NCBI GenBank assembly: GCA_009733575.1
Contig: ML769882.1
Location: 1 to 37,909, forward strand
Length of the DNA: 37,909 nt
Direction of reading: 5' to 3'
Origin: Gymnopus androsaceus JB14
Lineage: Eukaryota; Basidiomycota; Agaricomycetes; Agaricales; Omphalotaceae
Made by a program: the position numbers and the translations under genes. This document shows, in pieces, positions 29,588-37,909 of this stretch. Within the stretch, counting starts at the first letter, position 1. Every line of letters starts with the position of its first letter. Under the pieces are notes generated by a model. It had not been told where the DNA came from. It ran no database searches and saw nothing but the letters and a program-made list of their open reading frames with translations.

Positions 29588-30762
29588 ATGTCTTCCACTG
29601 CCATTACCGTTATTCCTTATTTGGATGGTGCCAACTACAGCACATGGTCTACTGCCATGATTGCCTATCTCCGCCTCCAGAAACTCATTGGATATATCAA
29701 TGGACAATACTCTCGTCCTCTTCATACCTCACGCGTTGCCACAACAGCTGAAGTCGCAGCGGGAACTTATTCCACTGGCCAGGTGATTAATACATCTCCT
29801 GCAGATATCACTGGAAAAACAGCAACTTGGGATGACAACAATGATTCTGCAATTGGTGCTATTGCTTTGCATCTCCTGGACCACATCCGCGAAACTGCTG
29901 TTAAAGCAACTGCTCCTGAGACTTGGACCTATCTCAAAACCACTTATGGAAGTCCCGGTGCTGCAGGCATGTTTGGTATCTTTAGGGAAGCCATCATGTT
30001 TGAAATGGCTGAAGGAATTGATCCGGCTATGCCAATCTCTTCCCTTCAATCAATTTTTTCATGCCTTACTGATTCCAGATTGATTCTCACCAACTCAATC
30101 CAGGCCATGATTTTGCTTGCTGCCTTACCCTGATTGATGGATGGTCTTGCCATGTCAATTTTGTCTCAATATGATGCAACCGATTTGACATTATCCCCAC
30201 CATCCAGGACAAATTCAGATGCCGCCAATCTACCACCGTTTCTCTTCAATCCCGTCTTTCCACTGTGAAGAAACGTCCTGCTGATGGATCTTCTTGGAAT
30301 AACCAAAAGAAGAAGAAGGATAACCAGGGAGTGCCCAAAGGGCCGCAAACTAGTACTTCTCCCTAATCTGGTAATTCTGTTGGAAACAACAAGAAGAAGA
30401 AGAAATTCAGGCGTGGTGGCAAGGGCAAAGGCAAAGGAAAGGCTCAGGCTCATGAGGCCACCATGGAAACTCCTGTTGCCACTTTTGCTGCAGCTTACAT
30501 TGCTATTGCTCCTGGTATCACCAATGGTACCGAAGTTTCTTCCCCTCCAGTGGAGTCTTATGAACCCTACACCAGAGATTTTGATCCCCTCCTTGCCAAT
30601 ATGAAGGTTGAGGAAGAGGAGATTGATCTTGGAGGACTTGTTGACTCCTATATGGATGTCTACAAAGGTGAAACTTCAGGAACTGGTGAAGAGCAATTGA
30701 TTTTCTGGCAAGTTCCCTCCTTTTCTATGATTAAGAAAAAGTTCACTAAAATTTTGCACTAG
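29588..30762 (+). pseudogene. Copia-3 gag
   Basis: Gag starts MSSTAITVIPYLDGANYSTW, the usual copia N-terminus, and continues through AIALHLLDHIRETAVK and WTYLKTTYGSPGAAGMF. A TGA at 30131-30133 ends the first frame. Frame changes follow, then a Lys-rich RNA-binding tail (NNKKKKKFRRGGKGKGKGK near 30380-30440) without a CCHC knuckle. The frame from 30463 runs to a TAG at 30760 and onward into protease. Arg or Gln codons mutated to stops would explain the nonsense codons. Confidence 0.82.
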
Positions 30763-30789
30763 ATCTCTAAACAGAACTCCTACGATTAT

Positions 30790-31404
30790 ATGACGCACAC
30801 TATCTTGAGGCCATCTGTTGATGGACCTATGAATACACCATACAATTTTAGTGCTCCTACTTTGTATTTATTGGACTCTGTATGTAATCCGCAACCCCTT
30901 GATGGGGTTGAATATATAAATTATATGCATAATTGTGTGAGTAAGGAACATAAACGCACAGAAATTCAAGTCACAGCCAGTTCTTCTAATCAGAAATGGC
31001 TGCTTGATTCAGGCACTTCAGGACATTTCACCCCATATATTGAAGATTTTGCTGACTACAAGGAATTTGAAACTCCTCGTCCAGTACACACTGCTGACGG
31101 TTGCAAGGATTCTTTCATTTTGGGATCTGGGACAATTTACATTCATCACCAGAATGGCACTGGCTTTACCCATACAACTAAGTTACATCCAGTGTTTTAC
31201 CAACCACACTGCCCACACTGCTTACTTTCAATCGGTCAATTGAACCAACAAGGCTGTTATACAGTCATAAATGAGGATAAAACTCAGATTTGTATGAAGT
31301 CTGATTGTAAGATCATAATGACCTGTAATCCCGATTTTATCAGTGATAGCCTTCATTGGCTCCACTCAGATATATTAAATCCAGAGCATGAAATGGTTCA
31401 ATGA
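30790..31404 (+). pseudogene. Copia-3 protease
   Basis: The aspartic protease domain has an intact LLDSGTSGHF motif (Asp at about 31004), followed by LLSIGQLNQQGCYTVINED typical of copia protease. A one-base shift near 31401 leads to the GAG-pre-integrase frame. It would cleave the Gag-Pol polyprotein. Confidence 0.88.
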
Positions 31405-32280
31405 CTTCAATAGATTACAACACATGGCATAACCATTTTGGTCATCCTGGAAATGATGTTTTACGCAATGCTCCTAAGCATGTACAAGGTCTCCCTAAGC
31501 AAATACCTATTCCCACTGAGAAAACTCCATGTAAAGGTTGCACTCTTGGCAAAGCCCCGCAGCAATCTTACCCCCTTTCAAACAAGTAAGCAGAACACAT
31601 CCTAGATCTCATTCACATGGATCTAAATGAATTACCAACTCTATTGTATCACAAATTTAAATATGTGATTACATTATTGGATGATTGTTCTTCATACGCT
31701 GTTTTGATCAAATTCCGTCAAAAATCTGATGCATTTCAAGCCTTTAAAGATTATAAATCTTGGGCTGAAAAGCAAACTGGTTGAAAGATCAAGAAGATAC
31801 GCATAGATCGAGGGGGAGAATTTCTAAATGAAATCATGGAAATATTTCTCAAGGCTGAAGGTATTGAGGTCCAGAAATCTGAACCTCACATTCATCAAAA
31901 AAATGGTCATGCTGAATGCATCAATTGCACACTTATGGACAAATTGGAATCAATGCGGCATCATGCCTGCTGTCCGGAGTCCTGGTGGGAATTTTCATAT
32001 TCCACTGCGATGCATGTGTATAATTGCACACCAATGCGTCGATTGAACTGGAAAACTCCAACTGAAATATTCACTTAGAAGAAACCAGATGTTTCTTATT
32101 TTAGAACATTCGGTTCTGGTGCTTACATTTTTATCCCTAAAGGACAATGTAAAAATAAACAATCTGCACACTCCAAGGCTATGATTTTCATTGGATACGA
32201 CCAAGGAAGCAAAGGATATATATATTCATGCAAAATAACAACACCATTTACACTGGTGCTCAGGCTACCTTTTATGAAAC
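31401..32280 (+). pseudogene. Copia-3 GAG-pre-integrase and integrase
   Basis: The zinc-binding region reads WHNHFGHPG...CKGCTLGKA. The integrase core has Asp in LIHMDLN, Asp in RIDRGGEF and Glu in HQKNGHAE, so all three catalytic acids remain. Stops interrupt at 31587 (TAA), 31782-31784 (TGA in KQTG-KIKK, Arg expected) and 32077 (TAG). The C-terminal end is recognisable as FRTFGSGAYIFIPKGQ and MIFIGYDQGSKGYIYSC. Confidence 0.9.
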
Positions 32281-33000
32281 TTAGTTCCCACATTGTAAGT
32301 CTGAATCTGGAGAAGGAGAAAAACCCGACAAATCTGTCTGGTCTAACCCTTATGATAAATCCGACTCTTCACAACCCTCAGATGGTGATGCAGACACACC
32401 ACCTGATGATCTCAATCTCTTCAATCCAGATCAAATACCATTTTCGACTTGAGATGAGAATGCGAATCATCCACCAGATCTGCCTGGTGAATTTGACGAT
32501 GACGATTCTTCTGATGATGGCCACCCACCTCATCAACCATCTCGGTCTCCATCAATAAGTCCACCTCCACAGGATAATTGCTGTCCACCTACACCTCCTC
32601 GTCCTGATCCTTTCAGTCATAGACCAGAGGATGTTGCGGAATGGAAACGGCAGAATCCTGTGAGAGAACATAGACCCCCTACCCAAGCTGGCATGGTTCC
32701 TACTCCTGGAAATAGTGCTGGATGGCGACGCCAAACTGGCAAAGCTTGCAATATTCCTTTACCATTGAATGATCCTACACAACCTCAGGCTGGTCCTTCA
32801 AACAGACCACGCTCTCCTAGTCCTGATTCAGATGAAGATGAGCCTGTATCAACATCAAATGATGATGACACGGAACCTGAATCTGAAGCGGATATCATAT
32901 CAATGATTAAGGAAGGGGAGTAAAATTACAAAACTTCTTGCTCACTCATTCAATTCCCTATTCAAACTCTCTTGCTGAGTTTGACATTGAAAATTACTTG
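32281..33000 (+). pseudogene. Copia-3 pol linker
   Basis: Variable Pro/Ser/Asp-rich linker between integrase and RT, in several frames (for example PQAGPSNRPRSPSPDSDEDE at about 32790-32850). No domain is expected here. Confidence 0.7.
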
Positions 33001-34080
33001 AATAATTTCCCTGACTCATGGTCACAATGAGCAGATTACCGGAGTGCTGGTAATAGTCAGGAAGAAATCAAAAAATGGGATCGAGCTTGCATGGATGAAA
33101 TTGATGGATTAAAACAATGGAATGTTTTTGAGGTTGTCAAATTACCTCCTGGTTGTAAACCTATTAAATGTTGATGGGTTTTTAACAAGGAGAGAGATGG
33201 TCGATACAAAGCCCAACTCATTGCTAAAGGATTTTCACAAGTTCAAGGGATAGATTATAACAAGTTGTTTTTGCCTGTTGTGCAATTTGAAACATGTAGA
33301 ACACTCCTAGCTTTAGCCGCTTTAGAAGACTGGGAAATCCAGGCTCTTGACATCAAACAAGCTTATCTTTATGGCAAGCTAGATGAAGAAATCTACATGG
33401 AACAACCTGAAGGCTTTGTTAAGGACAAAACAAAGGTTTGGAGGTTACACCGATTGCTTTACGGTCTGAAACAGTCAGGCTTATCCTGGTGGAAAGAGTG
33501 CACTGCCTCTATGGGTAAACTAGGATTAAGCGCTGTAATTCAGATGCCGGTGTATACATCTTCAAAGATAAAGGCTAAATCGTAATTGCCATTGTATATG
33601 TCAATGATGCATTGTTCATGGGTTCTGATAAAGACTTCGTCCTAAAGAAGAAAAAGGAATTTATGAAAATATGGGACTGCCATGATCTAGGTGAACCAAA
33701 AGAGTTCCTTGGCATGTGCATAACTCGTGATCGCAAAAAGCGAAAATTGATTCTTGACCAAAAGGATTACCTTATCAAGATCATTTGCCGATTCTGCATG
33801 GATAAAGCAAAAGAAGCTCACACCCCATTACCTTCTTCTTGGACACCATCTGCAAACAATGCTTGTGTAGACCCTCAACTGCGACACCAGTACCAAAGCA
33901 TCATAGGATCATTATTGTACCTCATGTTAGGCACACGTCCTGATATCACTTTTGTGGTTATCAAATTAAGTCAATACTCTGCAAATCCAAGTAAAGAACA
34001 CTATGCCAAATCACTTCATATCCTACGCTACCTTTGGCATACCAGGAACTATGAACTTGTGTTTGATGGTCTTTTGGACA
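33001..34080 (+). pseudogene. Copia-3 reverse transcriptase
   Basis: The RVT_2 domain has KWDRACMDEIDGLKQWNVF, AQLIAKGFSQVQGIDYNKLF, the first catalytic Asp in ALDIKQAYLYG, and LLYGLKQSGLSWW. A one-base deletion near 33526 shifts the frame. The active site then reads YVND instead of YVDD (codon AAT at 33603-33605), which should kill polymerase activity. TGA codons stand at 33028 and at 33172-33174 (KC-WVFN, Arg expected). Confidence 0.92.
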
Positions 34081-34655
34081 CTGGCTTTTTAGCCTTTTGT
34101 GACTCTGACTGGGCATCCAATCCTGATGATCAAAAATCCCATACCGGGATGATCATCCAATTAGTGAATGGTCCAATATCTTGGGTTTCCCATTAACAGA
34201 AGACCATTGCGCTTTCTTCCACTGAGGCCGAATATATGGCACTGTCTGACTCATGTTGACAACTCATGTGGCTCCGATCTCTATTCAATGAGATTGGAAT
34301 TTCAATTCAATCTCTACCATTACTGGGCAACAATCAAGGTTCCATCTGACTCTTTTCGAATCCAATTCAAGAGAGAAGAACCAAACATATTGATATATGC
34401 TTCCATTATATTTGGGAAAGAGTCAAATTGAATGAAGTCAAAATATTTTATGTTCGCACTGAAGATAACATTGCAGATATTCTAACAAAAAATTTCGCAC
34501 TTGTTAAATTTGCAAAGTTTAAGGATCTTTTGGGAATTAACTTCAAAGAAAACAAAGCCTTCAGGAAACTAACATTCCACGAAGTACATACCCCTGATCC
34601 AGGAACTTTAGATGACCGGGTGGCGAAATCCTTGAGCTCCTTGAGCTCAAAGTAG
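34081..34655 (+). pseudogene. Copia-3 RNase H
   Basis: RNase H carries FCDSDWASNPDDQKSHTG, SSTEAEYMALSDSC with a TGA at 34257-34259 where Arg is expected, LLGNNQGSI (Asn for the usual Asp), KHIDICFHYIWERVKL (Trp for Arg) and EDNIADILTK. Every change noted is a C to T or G to A transition. The frame ends in LSSLSSK at 34655, followed by about 330 bp of 3' untranslated sequence. Confidence 0.9.
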
Positions 34656-34978
34656 CAAGAACATGTAGCAGGAAACATCACCAAAAGCCAAGCTCATGTT
34701 TGGTCTTGGATCCAGCTTCTGCAAACTACTTCCATGTCCTCAAACTTTATGTTCCTCCAACATTGGAATATGGTAGCAAAGCACAGAAGCCTCTATCCTC
34801 TACTATCTACAATCCGCATGTGCCTTTAATGGTTTTGGATTCAATAGCTGGACCTGTTTTTGCTACATACTCAGTCGACTTGGCCTTAGAGCTCCCGTTG
34901 CCCCCTCTAACATAGATTTTATTTTTCTCTTCATCTAAAGATCCCTTAAAACTTATCCCCGCTGATCCATTGATCTTA

Positions 34979-34989
34979 GCAAGGGGGAG
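34979..34989 (+). other. Copia-3 polypurine tract
   Basis: GCAAGGGGGAG directly precedes the 3' LTR start TGTTGAAAG. Confidence 0.85.
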
Positions 34990-35105
34990 TGTTGAAAGAT
35001 ACGCTCGCGATCATAGACACATGATCAGGTACTTTGTACCGTGATATTCAACATCGGCTTACCAATCACTGAAATCACATTCCTATGTATTGATATCATT
35101 TGATT
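34990..35105 (+). repeat. Copia-3 3' LTR, truncated
   Basis: Only the first 116 bp of the 440-bp LTR are present. After TATCATTTGATT the sequence changes abruptly. Eight differences from the 5' LTR are all transitions. Confidence 0.93.
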
Positions 35106-35657
35106 TCGTCTTAGTATTCTCACGATCTCACGTCTCATGTTTTCCTCAGAGAATATATTAGATTTTCCATAAGCGTATAAATCTACTGATAACGTGCGAT
35201 GGGCAAAGGCACGCAGGGATATTAATTCCATAAGTCCGAATTCTTTTTCGGTGAGAGATGGAATTCATATTCCGACCTGGGGGTGCGGAGGATACAGATT
35301 CCGATAACCCATGCGAAGAAGCCACAGGTGCGTCGGAAACTGTAGACGACAAACCCACAGGGGCACGGGCCCAAGACTGTGGTGACTGAGATTTATTCAA
35401 CGTCACACTGTATGAATTGGTCTGGGATTATGATTGGGATATTGTCATTGGGAGAGTATATGGAGAACGTAATGGGAACGGTGGTAAGTGAAAGGACAGT
35501 CCGACATCAAAATGTGTCTAATACAAAGCGAGGTGATCATCGAGATGTTTATGTAGGGTACGAAACGGTTCCAAGTGAGGGTGAGTGTGAGTAGTATGGC
35601 AGGGCGGTGGTGGTAGAATTGTTTGTGCATGACGCCAATGGGGATACGTTGCCATGT
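35106..35657. other. Stretch without recognisable gene
   Basis: Sequence right of the LTR truncation. A minus-strand frame (35158-35406) has no motif that I recognise. It may be 3'-flanking sequence of the recombinase fragment. Confidence 0.45.
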
Positions 35658-36005
35658 CTAGTAAGGTGCGAAGCCATTTTGAGTTCTGGAAGTTTGTAGG
35701 CGGTGAGCGTATGAACGTTGGGCGTGATGCCGATGGAGGTGAATGGATGCGAGTGAATCTAGGTCCCTCCAGTATTTCAGGAATGCGTCGGATTTCCATC
35801 GACCAAGCATTTTTACAATGTCGGGGGCGATGCCTTGGGTGAGATAGTATGTGGTGCCGCCAATCCTGAAGCAATGGCCTGTCATTCGAGGGACGTTGTG
35901 CCTCGCCCACGCTTTGTTACAGCGTTTGAGAAAGACCGACTTTGTGAGTACCCTGAGCTCGCCCGACTCGTCCCTGTAGCTCAGGAGTGGGTCGCCAGGA
36001 CAGCC
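35658..36005 (-). pseudogene. Tyrosine recombinase C-terminal fragment (Crypton/DIRS-like)
   Basis: Read from 36005 down, the frame encodes VFLKRCNKAW, TGHCFRIGGTTYYLTQGIAP, DIVKMLGRWKSDAFLKYWRDL. This matches the catalytic end of a tyrosine recombinase, with the HxxR box as HCFR, GRW, and a candidate nucleophile Tyr in KYWRDL. The N-terminal part is absent: a stop lies at 36006-36008 and unrelated sequence follows. Such enzymes cut and rejoin DNA and are carried by Crypton and DIRS elements that are common in basidiomycetes. It is a fragment of a dead copy. Confidence 0.7.
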
Positions 36006-36278
36006 TTAGTTGTTATCCTGACTGCTTGAACTTGGGATACAACCACAAGTTTCAAACACATCAGCAGGGATACAACCGCAGTGACCATTGCCCACAGGAT
36101 ATTGCAATGAAAGGGCAGCTACGGATAAATCCCTAGCACCAAGGTAGGTAAGCCCCGTGACTTTCCCGCCCCTTCCCAATGGGACATGGTGCGCCCAGTC
36201 CCAAATCGGAAAGAGCGTTCCCGGAGACGGCAGCTGGCCGGAACGGTCGAAACAAGTGCAAAATTTATGCCAGTTGCA

Positions 36279-36372
36279 CTAATCGAACAGTAGACCTGTT
36301 CAATCGAGAGCAACCAGCGCTTAAATTAGTTTGCATCTGTAGACCTTACCACTACGCCACTGGGCTGATACC
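36279..36372 (-). other. tRNA-like Pol III promoter boxes, possible SINE head
   Basis: On the minus strand an A-box-like TGGCGTAGTGG lies at 36349-36359 and a B-box-like GTTCGATTAG at 36279-36288, about 60 bp apart. The segment begins CAGCCCAGTGGCGTAGTGGT like a tRNA 5' half but does not fold into a full tRNA that I can draw. A SINE body may extend toward 36020, where GGTTGTATCCC is duplicated. It adjoins the point where the recombinase fragment stops. Confidence 0.4.
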
Positions 36373-36407
36373 ATGTAGGGATTTAGCATCGATTTAATAC
36401 AAAAGTT

Positions 36408-37909
36408 TCAATAATTTAATACAAAAGTTTCATGCTCGCTGACTGAGTCCACACTTCCAAGCACAACACTCTCATCTCCTATGCTACAATCCCCACTACA
36501 GAACACCTCCGTCAAGCCATTCCCGAACCCCTTCAAGCCCAAACCCAGCTCCGCAGCCTCAAGCGTGGCAGCAAGCAAGAGTGTCTTGCCGTCCAACGTC
36601 CACAACCCAGTGTCAATACCACTGCTCGTAGTGACTTGTTTGAAGGTCGAAGAGGGATTAAGAATGAAGGCGGACATATTCGAGGGCCCTGATGTTAAAG
36701 CAAGAGCGAGACCGGAAGCGGAGGTTTTCTGTAGGGTTAAGGGGGTGAGGAGGTTGACTAAATGAGGATTGGATTGGATATACATACAATATCATCTGGC
36801 GTTGGATCATTCCAACTCACAACACCTGGGGTAAGGAAGGCAGGAAGTGAAGTTTTGAGTAAGGTGGTACCAAGAGAGAACCGACGCCTACCTAGTCCAC
36901 CATGGCTAATTCCGAGAATGGCCTCGACAACCCACACGTCCGCGTCACTGGCATACTCTGACCAGAAAAAGTTTTCGCAATTGAGCACGAGGGACACTGG
37001 GTGGTATCCTGCGCCGCCGTTCCCGTCGCTTCCGTCGAGCGAGGTGATGAGAGACTGTGCAAGGGAGGTTGCGTTGAGAGGATCGTGGGTACCTATGTCA
37101 ATCACCATAAGAACCAGGTTGCAACAGATGGGAAATTTTGTACCGTCGGGTTCGTCTGCGCTGTACCAGAGCAGGAGGTTGGGGCGGGACTTGATTTGGT
37201 TGACTTGCTCGGTTACGGACGTATATGTGCTGGTTGGATGAGGGTCATGTTAGCGTACGCATGGGGAGAAGTAACCTATAAACTCACAGCCTCAAGTCGT
37301 ATGTCAACCAAAGCCCATTTTTCTGCATCTCGTCCAAAACTTCATTGAGAAGGCTTGTATTGTCGAACGTTGAGATGGGATGGACCTATGTACAAGGAGC
37401 GTTATCATCTAGTCGAACAAGAAGAACACAAAAGACATACGATGCATAAATACAGTACTTTCAATGAACAGATTTGAATCGAGGTAGCCGCCAAAATTCA
37501 AATAGAAACCTAGGTCGATTATCGTAAGAACCAGTTCCAACATGGTTTACTGATCGCGTACCAATAGGAAAAATTCTCTCGTAGGACCATTTTCTCCAAT
37601 CGCTGGTCTCGCCAACAACATCCCTGAATGCATATCCATCTTTGTTACACCTCCGATATCAGCTGGCTTTGCGGGAGTATACGTCAACAATGACGATCCC
37701 ACAACCTGTTCTCCATTCCTAATTGACGCCGTACATGTTAGACTGTATGCTCCAGTCCGGGGTTCCAACGACGAGAGAGGAAACGGCAAGGCATGTTTCT
37801 GGCATTGACTCAATGACTGGAACCGAAAGAAGTACACCGGAAGAGGAGGAATTGTGTATATCCGGATTTAAATGTGCGCAGGATTGGTGCGGTCGAATAT
37901 GGAGAGACG
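36408..37909 (-). pseudogene. Glycoside-hydrolase-like secreted-type protein, broken, 5' end outside the window
   Basis: Read right to left: SLSQCQKHALPFPLSSLEPR, NFGGYLDSNL, VHPISTFDNTSLLNEVLDEM, VTEQVNQIKSRPNLLLWYSA, DEPDG, YHPVSLVLNCENFFWSEY, LGISHGGLG and VVSWNDPTPDD. The pattern resembles an agaricomycete family usually labelled as a GH2-like or TIM-barrel glycoside hydrolase; this is from memory. Introns of 51-66 nt fit GT-AG rules at 37510-37561, 37230-37287 (CTAAC branch point), 37093-37143 and 36826-36891. Frame breaks near 37570 (short T run), at the join near 37441 and near 36785 indicate a pseudogene. Relatives seem to have extra sequence between SEY and LGISH. Confidence 0.5.

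Larger units (their letters stand above)
28385..35105 (+). mobile_element. Copia-3: Ty1/copia LTR retrotransposon with truncated 3' LTR
   Basis: This is a plus-strand copia element with 5' LTR 28385-28824, primer-binding site, an unusually long leader (about 760 bp), gag, protease, integrase, RT, RNase H, polypurine tract and only the first 116 bp of the 3' LTR. All eight differences I count between the LTR copies are transitions. At least nine internal stop codons and several indels are present. Because the right end is cut off, no target duplication can be checked. Confidence 0.93.

Noticed and set aside
35518..35910. 130-codon minus-strand ORF over the recombinase region
   Set aside because: It is an out-of-frame shadow of the recombinase fragment (35658-36005), whose frame carries the HCFR and GRW motifs.
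36279..36372. A functional tRNA gene
   Set aside because: A- and B-box-like words are present, but no complete cloverleaf with a matching acceptor stem could be drawn; treated only as a possible SINE head.

Overview
This window looks like a transposon-dense chromosomal region of a filamentous basidiomycete (probably Agaricomycotina). The reasoning is: short introns of about 45-66 nt with GT-AG ends and CTAAC/TTGAC-type branch points, Ty1/copia elements, a GCM-finger MULE transposase fused to ubiquitin-protease-like and PHD modules, and a fungal tyrosine-recombinase fragment. The organism is inferred from these families; no species is identified. No gene in the window looks fully intact.

Layout, left to right. 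1-1860: AT-rich intergenic DNA with a possible hAT-type miniature element and one copy of a dispersed ~100 bp repeat. 1866-9124: Copia-1 on the minus strand, with 376-bp LTRs, cut by a 1.77-kb insertion (4231-5995) and by fold-back MITE A (6280-6634). 9757-12003: fold-back MITEs B, E and D in and beside a broken membrane-protein gene (minus strand). 12007-12755: the dispersed repeat, split by a 643-bp inverted-repeat element. 13398-13764: MITE C. 13980-19085: Copia-2 on the minus strand, with 424-bp nearly identical LTRs but wrecked coding. 19086-23913: a plus-strand multi-exon gene for GCM finger + MULE transposase + USP-like + PHD + BAH-like modules, lacking its 5' end and ended on the right by the third dispersed-repeat copy. 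24091-24542: a 452-bp MITE with clustered subterminal motifs. 25578-26968: a decayed, intron-containing host-type gene (minus). 27354-27771: another fold-back element. 28385-35105: Copia-3 on the plus strand, with a full 5' LTR and a truncated 3' LTR. 35658-36372: a tyrosine-recombinase fragment and a tRNA-like Pol III box pair. 36408-37909: a broken glycoside-hydrolase-like gene running off the right edge.

Two themes tie the region together. First, five miniature fold-back elements (A-E) share ends beginning CATCAG. Four of them are flanked by a matching dinucleotide (AA, GA, TA, CA), and for A the interrupted integrase reading frame shows independently that two bases were duplicated. Their interiors are built from different short palindromic words. 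No transposase for them is visible in the window. Second, stop codons in all three retroelements, in the MULE gene and in the host-type gene fall largely at TGA where an Arg (CGA) is expected, and catalytic Asp codons became Asn. The paired LTRs of Copia-2 and Copia-3 differ only by transitions. This points to a RIP-like or methylcytosine-deamination process acting at CpG.
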